DNA from: Planctomycetaceae bacterium
Lineage (GTDB): Bacteria > Planctomycetota > Planctomycetia > Pirellulales > Pirellulaceae
DNA length: 13,969 bases
NCBI GenBank assembly: GCA_002685655.1
Contig: NYXM01000006.1
Location: 42,920 to 56,888, forward strand
Direction of reading: 5' to 3'
Shown: piece by piece, positions 7,543-13,969 of the stretch
Position numbering within the stretch: position 1 is the stretch's first letter
Layout: each line of letters starts with the position of its first letter
Notes under the pieces: generated by a model
Told to the model about the DNA's origin: nothing
Databases searched by the model: none
Seen by the model: the letters and a program-made list of their open reading frames with translations, nothing else
Made by a program: the position numbers and the translations under genes

Positions 7543-10500
7543 CTACTCGCTAGGGCTGTTGTCGAGGAAGCTTTGTGCTCCTTTGAGGAGCTTCTTTAGA
7601 CCTTCCCTGGCATTCTCGTCATCCATTCGGTCCAGTTGCTCGACTTTTACGCCGTTGAGCAGCTTTTGTACTCTTTCCCGATCAGGTGTAGGAAGGCTTA
7701 TCAGTGCATCCGCTCCGAGGATTTGCCACTTGAATGCGTTCTCGTTTTGCGGCGAATACTGAACCGCCTTCTCTAGTGCGGCAGCCGCTTGGAGATACAT
7801 CGTCCCTGACTCTTCAGTTGGTTGTCGGAACCTGGACACCCTTGCTTTGTAGAAGTAACACGTGCCTTCCTCGCCGAAGATCTTCGCCTTGGCGTACTCT
7901 TGTTCCGTCTTGATGAGTTGATCGGCCCAACTGATCGCCGCATCAATGTCAGTACGAAACCGTTGTTTGTCGTAATCCAGCCAGACGTTGTTACTCCCAC
8001 CTTCTTCTCGATGTACCGAGACCTGTTGAAGGTAAAGGTCAATTAAACTGTGCAACACCCTGCGATCATCACCCTTGATTTTTTGGGTCTGCTTAAGGAC
8101 AAGTATTGCCTCATCAATAAGCTGCTGCTTTGTCGCCACATCAACTCTTGCAGAGCATACGTTCTTAACACCGTTCAGTACGTCTTGGGGATAAAAGTCG
8201 TTATCATCTGCGGTGACCCTCCGGCCAATCGTCGCCACCAGATCTTGCCCTCTTGCCTTGACTTTAGCGAGCCATTCGTCATTTTGGTTCTCGTCGAATA
8301 CCTCACTTGCGGCTAGAATGCTCCGATTCTGGTAATAGGCCCAAAGCCGGTGCGACTCGTCAAACAGCTCAACGCTTTTCTCTACCGCATCGTCGTATTT
8401 TGCGAGCAAGGAATCCCGATCAGAAGCCTTCTCTTCGTCTCTTGCCTGTTCCAGATAGACTAAGCCTCGAAAGAAGTAGGCCTCCGCACGATTGCTCGAA
8501 AACATCTCCTTTTCGGGTTTTGTAGCTATCTGAAGCCATTTCAATGAGTCAACGAGAGCCGTCTCATACTCTTTCTGTTCTGACTTGCGAAGCTGTATTG
8601 TCGCTCGTTTGTAGAGAAATCGCCCCAAGTTGAAGGCTGCAACGCCATCGTACTCCCGAACAAACTCGGCAGCTTCCAAGGCCTGTTCATGGGCATTCTG
8701 TGCGTCGCCCCAGTAGATCGGTTGGTTACCATACTTCGGGTCCGAGTAGTCTTCCAGAATATTTCCTAACATCATCTTCGCGAGGATATCAGCCGTACCA
8801 GACGCCCTGTTGCTTGCTTCTTCTGCTTGTTGCCTGGCCGCATCAAGGTGATCGCGTAGCATTTCCAAGTCGTATCTGTATGTCAGTCCAAGCAAGAGGT
8901 TCGCGTTGCTGCAATGGACGAGGTTTTTTTCATAACTTGCTCCGATGGAAAGGAAGGACTTTTTGTAACGATTGACGGATTCGTTAAGCAAAACTCGTTT
9001 GGACAACGGGTCGGGCTCAAAGTACCCTTTTTTTAGCGCCACCCATCCCATCAGAGCGTTGGCGCGTGGATCGTCTTCGTCGACTTTCAAAATCGGCTCG
9101 GCGACGCTTCGAACAAGCTCAATCCTGTCGAACAAATCGCCGTCGGACCGCTCAATCAGTACTTCTGCCTCACGGGTCTTGTACTCGCTGTCATCCTCTG
9201 CCAATTCAGCTGCCAGCTTGAAGAGTGCTTGCGCTTTGGCAAGACGGTTCGGCAAACGAATGTCAGGATCCGTGGCGGCGAATTCGGCAAACGCCGCATA
9301 CACTGCTGCCACGTCATTACGCAGCTCTTGATTAGCGAGCTTATCGATCGCTGCATTCTTCTCGTCTGTTGCATTAGCGTCAATGTCGGCCAACAGGAAT
9401 GGAAAATCGATAACGTCGATGTCGTCGCCGGCGGCATCTTCACCGAGCAGCCGGTTGTTCAGTTCTAGCGCGGGGACGAGTACCCTTTCATAGTACTCGG
9501 TGTCCGTGAGCCCGGTCCTGGCAGCACCAAGTCGCTTTATCAGCTGTACAAAACGACGAACCGCTTTGACGGCATCATCCGGCCACTGTTGTGGATCACT
9601 TTCAAATCGCTGTTTGTGCCCCTTTGCGTTGAGCAGCAACAAGTTGAGCAGCATCAAGTTCGATTCGTTTCTGACATCTCGAAGCAGCTCATCAGAGATG
9701 TCGATCGCCTCGTCCAGCCTCTTGCCGTAATATGCCGCGAAAACCTTATACTCTTGAGCTTTGGGATTCGGCATCAATCGTTCGTGCAATGTCAACCAGC
9801 TGAACACCTGTCCGGCGCTTTTGTCATCCTCAAACGGTGACTCATCGAAAACATCTTCGTCGAACGACTCCTTCGTGGCCTTCAGCAAGATCTCTGCCAG
9901 TTCTTGCTGACGCGATGCGGAACGGAGAATTGGGGCCAATTCCTGCGATTCGGTCGCTTGGAAAGTCTTGACGACCGCGTTCGCGACCTTGACAGAATCT
10001 TGACGAGCTTTCGACAAGGCCAAAGCATCCAGGTAAACGCCATAGCCGAAGAATGGAGACTCGGATCGCTCGTCCTGCTCTTTCACTAGATCGAGAGCGA
10101 CTTTGTTCGCGTCACGTTCCGCCTCGATCTCTGGTTTAGCAGCACGTTCTCGTTCTGCTAGTACACACTCCCAACGTCCCAGCACCAGCAGAGCATCGAC
10201 CGGGTTATCCTTGGGGAGGAGGGTTGCGTTTTCGTTATCTTGAATCTCTTCTTTCAGCTGCTTTTCAAGCGCAGCAAGGTTCTGAGAAAACTTGCTGGGA
10301 TTGAAACCGTCGCTCAACATTTCTCGAACCAAATCCAACTTCGTGAGCTCAGCGACATAGTACCTTGATCGCTCGGAAGCTAGTACTGCGGGCGACGGCA
10401 TCTGTGAAATCAGGTTCTGCACGTATCCGGTTGTAAGAGTGGGAGACAGTCCTCCCAACATCTCTCTGTGCATACGTGCAATCACGTCGTCCAGAATCAG

Positions 10501-12723
10501 ATCAGCCGGAACATTCGTTTCCGCGACCAATTCTAGGAAAGAGGGATCGACTTTTTCGATTGAGTCCGAAGCTAGTTCGTCTGGATCGGCGAGATTTATC
10601 TGCAGGAGTTGCGCTCTCAGAGTATTGTGCAGGCGCTCTCCCGCCTCCTTGGCGAAATCGTTCAGTTCGGGCAGCTTTTGAAACAGCACGTTGATGACGT
10701 CGTTCACCTGCTGCCGAGCCCCGGCGTAGTTCTCTTGCTGAAGTAGCACTTGGGCATTCAATCGTCTCGCGTGCAGGTCCAGTAGATCGCCGGACAAGAG
10801 GTTTAGCTGCTTTTTCTGCTCCTCGGTCAATCCACTGCTCTGCTGAAGTTGTATTCCCTTGGTCAGTACCTTGTCGCTCAGTGAGAGCAACTGCATTACC
10901 AATCTCGGATGTTCCTCGAACGGCTTCACAAAGGACGGCATTTGGACCACTTTCACCAATTCATCGAGGACAACCTTCAACAGGTTGTCCTCATCGCCAT
11001 CGTGCGATATCACCAGTGCTCTGAGTCCGCCGAATAGGACTTGTTCGCTGTGCGGCGCGCTCTGAATTTCCCCTTCCACGTCGCTTAGCCTCGCTTGTAG
11101 TGCAGACCAATCATCCTGCCTGGCGTGAGTCAGTGCCAAAGACAGCAACGTCCGCGTGCGGATCTCCCCGCCGGAATCCGAGGTCGCTCCGAGAACTATC
11201 TCGTAGTTCTCTTGTGCACTTGCCAACTCGCCATTCTTCAACGCCTCATCCCCGGCCTTCTTCAACGCCAGCAGCACGGCACCGCGTTGGGTGGCCATAT
11301 CTTTCGCTGCCTGACAACACAGTTTATTCACCAATTCGGAAACGAGACTCAACTGCTCTTTCAACGACAGCTCTTGGGACTCGCGCTCCAACCATTCCGA
11401 GATTCCCTCTTCATACTCAGTATCTAGATTCAATGCTTCTGCAGAGGTGACGATTTGATTCATAAGAGGCAGTGACTTCAGAACGGCATTACGATTATTC
11501 TCCGCCAACTCCCGTCTCCAGATTGCCACGCCGTTCAAGAGCTGCTTACTTCTTTCAGGTTCTTCTAACCTCTCGACGAGCGCGAACGCTTCGGGGTACT
11601 TCCCCGCCTCCCACAAGTAGTCGATTCGCGTAACCGGACGAGGCATCAAGACGCTAAACCAGTCGGGCTTGACGAGGTACATGACTCCAACAACGATGGC
11701 AACCATCAAGAGAAAGCTCGCAGCAAGCTGCAGAGGCCAGAGAATCCCGCGCTGTGGCGGAGCTTCCTCTTTTCCATAGACAGCCACTTGCAAGGCTTCG
11801 ACCATTTCCAACGCTGACTCGTAACGAGCCTCGGGGTTTCTCTTCGTCGCCCGTGCAATGACCTGCCTTTCGCCGTCTGGCAATAACGTTAGGTTCAGCT
11901 TGCCATGCAGATGTGCATCTTCCACCTGCCGACGCGAGGACTTTGCACCAAATGGCCAGTCACCTGTTCGCAACTTGTAATAACTACACGCCAGAGAGTA
12001 TTGATCGGAACGATGACTCGGCCTTTGCTCCAGACACTCCGGCGAGATGTAGGCCAACGTTCCCAGCTGCGACGTCATCGTCAGGTTCGTGTCGCCAATC
12101 GTCTGTGCAAGTCCAAAGTCACAAATCAAAACCGACTCGCCGCGCAACATGAGGTTTTCTGGCTTTATATCCAAGTGCTGGATAGCGGTGAGGCCCTCCC
12201 CCAAGTCATGCTGCGGGGTATTCAAGAAGTCGATTGCCTTGGCCGCCTGCTCGACGTAAGGCAGAAGTTCCTCAACGGGAATCCGTCCTTCGTCATTCGG
12301 ATCTTCTGAATCTTCAATGTACTCGAAGGCTTTTTGCTGCAGATTCATGTCGGCCATCTGCATAGCCACGACAAGAATCGCCGGCCGCACTCCCGTTTCC
12401 GAGCGCACAGTGCGATTAAGCGTGCTTTGGCCGTCGTCGTAGTGCTCGATCAGCTCGTCGTCCAAGACGTTACCATCTTGGTCCAACATCCAAATGCCGG
12501 TGATCGGCATCAGGTTGGGATGCTGAATGTTGCGCACGCGCCGAACCCCATTCCATTCCCGGTAGCCTTCCTTTTTGCCCAGCCTGATGAATTTGAGGGC
12601 AACGTCCACGCCGCCCGCCTTGGCCTGCCACACTTGGCCATAGGTGCCTTCGCCAAGCTCTTCTTCTAATGTATACCCGGCTACTCTCTGCCCGGCCCGA
12701 ACTACGAATAAAGGTGACGTCAT
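7543..12723 (-). CDS. Giant membrane-anchored Ser/Thr protein kinase with TPR-like C-terminal region
   Basis: The protein has 1,726 residues from the ATG at 12723. A Hanks-type kinase domain spans about 15-320: glycine loop GEGTYGQVW (24-32), catalytic Lys in VALKF (44), likely helix-C Glu in YREW, catalytic loop HLDIKPENL (183-191), DFGLA (202-206), SPE (227-229) and the closing Arg in NPEARY. The catalytic loop has HLD instead of HRD, making it a non-RD kinase, and a long acidic insertion (about 84-150) follows beta-strand 4. One membrane helix (about 329-351) follows, so the remaining 1,375 residues should lie outside the cytoplasm. They are mostly helical; the last third (about 1270-1660) has TPR-like helix pairs, for example around AEAYFFRGLVYLEQA and AAAALEKAVQYSP. 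It probably senses or binds an envelope partner and signals inward. An in-frame TTG at 12759 would add 12 residues, but the promoter position favours the ATG. Neither start has a clear Shine-Dalgarno sequence. The gene diverges from the surface-protein gene. Confidence 0.93.
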   Translation of the reverse strand: MTSPLFVVRAGQRVAGYTLEEELGEGTYGQVWQAKAGGVDVALKFIRLGKKEGYREWNGVRRVRNIQHPNLMPITGIWMLDQDGNVLDDELIEHYDDGQSTLNRTVRSETGVRPAILVVAMQMADMNLQQKAFEYIEDSEDPNDEGRIPVEELLPYVEQAAKAIDFLNTPQHDLGEGLTAIQHLDIKPENLMLRGESVLICDFGLAQTIGDTNLTMTSQLGTLAYISPECLEQRPSHRSDQYSLACSYYKLRTGDWPFGAKSSRRQVEDAHLHGKLNLTLLPDGERQVIARATKRNPEARYESALEMVEALQVAVYGKEEAPPQRGILWPLQLAASFLLMVAIVVGVMYLVKPDWFSVLMPRPVTRIDYLWEAGKYPEAFALVERLEEPERSKQLLNGVAIWRRELAENNRNAVLKSLPLMNQIVTSAEALNLDTEYEEGISEWLERESQELSLKEQLSLVSELVNKLCCQAAKDMATQRGAVLLALKKAGDEALKNGELASAQENYEIVLGATSDSGGEIRTRTLLSLALTHARQDDWSALQARLSDVEGEIQSAPHSEQVLFGGLRALVISHDGDEDNLLKVVLDELVKVVQMPSFVKPFEEHPRLVMQLLSLSDKVLTKGIQLQQSSGLTEEQKKQLNLLSGDLLDLHARRLNAQVLLQQENYAGARQQVNDVINVLFQKLPELNDFAKEAGERLHNTLRAQLLQINLADPDELASDSIEKVDPSFLELVAETNVPADLILDDVIARMHREMLGGLSPTLTTGYVQNLISQMPSPAVLASERSRYYVAELTKLDLVREMLSDGFNPSKFSQNLAALEKQLKEEIQDNENATLLPKDNPVDALLVLGRWECVLAERERAAKPEIEAERDANKVALDLVKEQDERSESPFFGYGVYLDALALSKARQDSVKVANAVVKTFQATESQELAPILRSASRQQELAEILLKATKESFDEDVFDESPFEDDKSAGQVFSWLTLHERLMPNPKAQEYKVFAAYYGKRLDEAIDISDELLRDVRNESNLMLLNLLLLNAKGHKQRFESDPQQWPDDAVKAVRRFVQLIKRLGAARTGLTDTEYYERVLVPALELNNRLLGEDAAGDDIDVIDFPFLLADIDANATDEKNAAIDKLANQELRNDVAAVYAAFAEFAATDPDIRLPNRLAKAQALFKLAAELAEDDSEYKTREAEVLIERSDGDLFDRIELVRSVAEPILKVDEDDPRANALMGWVALKKGYFEPDPLSKRVLLNESVNRYKKSFLSIGASYEKNLVHCSNANLLLGLTYRYDLEMLRDHLDAARQQAEEASNRASGTADILAKMMLGNILEDYSDPKYGNQPIYWGDAQNAHEQALEAAEFVREYDGVAAFNLGRFLYKRATIQLRKSEQKEYETALVDSLKWLQIATKPEKEMFSSNRAEAYFFRGLVYLEQARDEEKASDRDSLLAKYDDAVEKSVELFDESHRLWAYYQNRSILAASEVFDENQNDEWLAKVKARGQDLVATIGRRVTADDNDFYPQDVLNGVKNVCSARVDVATKQQLIDEAILVLKQTQKIKGDDRRVLHSLIDLYLQQVSVHREEGGSNNVWLDYDKQRFRTDIDAAISWADQLIKTEQEYAKAKIFGEEGTCYFYKARVSRFRQPTEESGTMYLQAAAALEKAVQYSPQNENAFKWQILGADALISLPTPDRERVQKLLNGVKVEQLDRMDDENAREGLKKLLKGAQSFLDNSPSE
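9631..9660 (-). repeat. 15-bp imperfect tandem duplication in the kinase gene
   Basis: Two 15-bp units (9631-9645 and 9646-9660) differ at one base and encode the Leu/Asn-rich helix NLMLLNLLLLN in the extracytoplasmic region. It is a local in-frame duplication with no evident separate function. Confidence 0.55.
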
Positions 12724-12769
12724 GTGCAGATTGCCGGTTACGGTAAATCCTGAAGTCAACGCGACTTAT

Positions 12770-12798
12770 ATGATACCGCCACAATAGCCGCGTGACAA
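12770..12798 (-). promoter_or_regulatory. Sigma70-like promoter of the kinase gene
   Basis: On the minus strand, TTGTCA (12798-12793) is followed after exactly 17 bp by TATCAT (12775-12770). These hexamers match the consensus at five of six and four or five of six positions. Transcription would start near 12763, giving a leader of about 40 bases before the ATG at 12723. The TTG at 12759 would then be almost at the transcript's 5' end, which argues for the ATG as start. Confidence 0.6.
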
Positions 12799-12900
12799 AT
12801 TGACGCGCTAATCGCAAGGCTCAAAGTCGTCCATGCCGATGCCACCGCGCCTCATAACGAATCTCCCGGAAAATACACGTGCCACGGTCGCGGTGCTTTT

Positions 12901-12945
12901 TGCCACACAACTTATTGCTGCATAAAAACAGTAGCAAAAGTGGCA
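12901..12945. repeat. Nested inverted repeat in the divergent region
   Basis: TGCCAC (12901-12906) pairs with GTGGCA (12940-12945). Inside it, TTGCT (12915-12919) pairs with AGCAA (12933-12937), and one further pair is possible with a bulge. The centre is A-rich. No T-run follows on either strand, and a terminator would be out of place between divergent genes. An operator site or small hairpin is possible. Arms of 5-6 bp are weak evidence. Confidence 0.3.
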
Positions 12946-13159
12946 TTTGCCTTGGCGGTAGGTATCATGGTTGTCGTCAACTCATAAAACGAAAAACGCT
13001 AAGACTTGCTACCCTACGCGCGCGAGGCGTTGAATGATGTTGGTCTTCGGTTCTTGTCAGTGTAATTCCATGATCCCGCGGGTTGGAGTGTGGCCTCGTG
13101 ACCATCTTCCGGAAACCCCGTTTGGTGCTGCTGCAGGGAATTGGGTGAAGTTTGTTCTT

Positions 13160-13164
13160 AGGAG
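13160..13164 (+). promoter_or_regulatory. Ribosome binding site of the surface-protein gene
   Basis: AGGAG lies 9 bases before the ATG at 13174 and fixes that start codon. Confidence 0.75.
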
Positions 13165-13173
13165 ACCCTTTCG

Positions 13174-13969
13174 ATGTTCCATGACTTGATCGAACAGTTG
13201 CTGACGAGAGAACAAGAGAAGGGTCGGAAGAAGAGGGTACGCACAGAACGCCGCGCGGCATTTCGTCGCGAATTGATGCGGCCCCTGCAACTTGAGCCGT
13301 TGGAAGATCGGCGGTTGCTGGCGTATACCGCGACGCTCGTGGGAGGCAGCGTTGCGCTCACAGGCGGCGCAGCTGCAGACACGCTAACGGTTGATACCGA
13401 CGGAGGCGGGTTGCTTCGACACAACCGGTTTACGGCATTGGACGCCGGATTCATGTCGGACAATGACTTCATCAGCGGTAACGGAGCATCTGACGATACA
13501 ATTATGGCAGCCGCTGTCACGAGCCTGACAGCTACGGACCCAAGCGGTAACGATGCGGTTGTATTGGCTCAATCCCCAACCACCACGACGAACGCTCTAA
13601 CGCTGACTGGCGGTACACTTAGCGCTAGCGGGTTTACTTCCATTACGGATAACGGCAATTTGGCGATTAGTGGCTCGTCAGATTTTGCTGCAGGGACTAT
13701 TACTTTAGGAAGTGGCACATTCAATGTCGGAACACTCACGTTCAACTCGGTCGGTGCGGTGGTCATCAGTGAAGATTCCGGGACTGACATCATTGGCGTG
13801 AATACGGCTGGAAGCCTGGATCTGGACGGCAGTGGTTCGATCAATGGTGCTGGACTGATCACGGCGGCGTCGGTGGATCTGGATGCGGCGACGGGGATCG
13901 GCAACACGACGGCTCTGGAGTTGGCGGCGACGTCAATCAGTGCCGACACGACCAGCGGCAACGTGGACG
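13174..13969 (+). CDS. LEPxxDRRLLA-type planctomycete giant surface protein, N-terminal part (partial)
   Basis: The frame is open from ATG 13174 to the right edge (265 residues seen). Residues 1-36 are charged and rich in Arg and Lys. LEPLEDRRLLA follows at 40-50, a form of the LEPR-XLL signature found at the N-terminus of many very large exported proteins of planctomycetes. I recognise the motif; its exact sorting role is not established as far as I know. After it the chain is low in Lys, Arg and Cys and rich in Gly, Ser, Thr, Ala and Asp, with repeating short beta-strand units such as GSLDLDGSGSINGAGLITA and ASVDLDAATGIGNTT. This resembles the beta-helical passenger of filamentous haemagglutinin-like adhesins. 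The full protein is probably thousands of residues long and located at the cell surface. Residues 20-36 lack a classical signal-peptide hydrophobic core, as is usual in this class. The gene diverges from the giant kinase gene. Confidence 0.88.
   Translation, partial: MFHDLIEQLLTREQEKGRKKRVRTERRAAFRRELMRPLQLEPLEDRRLLAYTATLVGGSVALTGGAAADTLTVDTDGGGLLRHNRFTALDAGFMSDNDFISGNGASDDTIMAAAVTSLTATDPSGNDAVVLAQSPTTTTNALTLTGGTLSASGFTSITDNGNLAISGSSDFAAGTITLGSGTFNVGTLTFNSVGAVVISEDSGTDIIGVNTAGSLDLDGSGSINGAGLITAASVDLDAATGIGNTTALELAATSISADTTSGNVD

Larger units (their letters stand above)
12724..13173. other. Divergent intergenic control region, about 450 bp
   Basis: This is the region between the kinase and surface-protein genes, which point away from each other. 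It holds the kinase promoter at 12770-12798, a two-part inverted repeat at 12901-12945 and the ribosome binding site of the surface-protein gene at 13160-13164. I could not find a convincing sigma70 or sigma54 promoter for the plus-strand gene. Short open frames crossing it on either strand have no ribosome binding site. Confidence 0.6.

Noticed and set aside
12940..12960. Sigma54 promoter (TGGC and TTGGC spacing) for the surface-protein gene
   Set aside because: The spacing is right for GG-N10 but the -12 element reads GGC instead of TGC, so the match is not adequate.
13158..13961. Minus-strand open frames opposite the surface-protein gene
   Set aside because: Low-complexity repeat coding regions commonly leave open frames on the other strand; the plus frame has the AGGAG site and the LEPxxDRRLLA signature.

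Overview
This window looks like a piece of a planctomycete chromosome, probably from the Pirellulales/Rhodopirellula side (inference). The evidence is a large cell-surface protein with the LEPxxDRRLLA N-terminal signature typical of planctomycete giant exported proteins, a very large membrane-anchored Ser/Thr protein kinase with a huge C-terminal helical-repeat region, a secreted protein beginning with CPFC after its signal peptide, and a TonB-dependent receptor, which implies an outer membrane. I see no mobile element, CRISPR array, tRNA or rRNA.

Positions 1-7270 hold five genes, all on the minus strand. In transcription order they are a TonB-dependent outer-membrane receptor (7270-4883), a LolD/MacB-type ABC ATPase (4473-3787), an FtsX-type ABC permease whose start overlaps the ATPase stop by 4 bp (3790-2186), a secreted CPFC protein with a possible TIMP/NTR-like N-terminal part and HEAT-like helices (2007-748), and the N-terminal part of a multi-spanning membrane protein that leaves the window at base 1. 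This last protein resembles the N-terminal region of planctomycete DUF3299-type proteins. Receptor, inner-membrane ABC pair, periplasmic factor and membrane protein together read as an envelope uptake module, most plausibly for a metal or metal chelate; the substrate is not shown by the sequence.

Positions 7271-7542 separate the kinase from the receptor. They contain the most striking non-coding signal: in the transcript that leads into the receptor gene there is a 10-bp perfect outer helix, an 8-9-bp perfect inner helix stacked on it, and a possible 6-bp pseudoknot between the inner loop and the joining strand (7323-7400). It looks like a structured, perhaps regulatory, 5' leader.

Positions 7543-12723 are one gene for a kinase of about 1,726 residues: kinase domain, one membrane helix, then about 1,375 residues of mostly helical, TPR-like sequence on the far side of the membrane. 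Its catalytic loop reads HLD instead of HRD. A good sigma70-like promoter (TTGTCA, 17 bp, TATCAT) lies just upstream.

Positions 12724-13173 are a divergent intergenic region of about 450 bp. On its far side the LEPxxDRRLLA surface protein starts at 13174 on the plus strand and runs off the right edge. Kinase and surface protein are therefore transcribed away from each other out of a shared control region.
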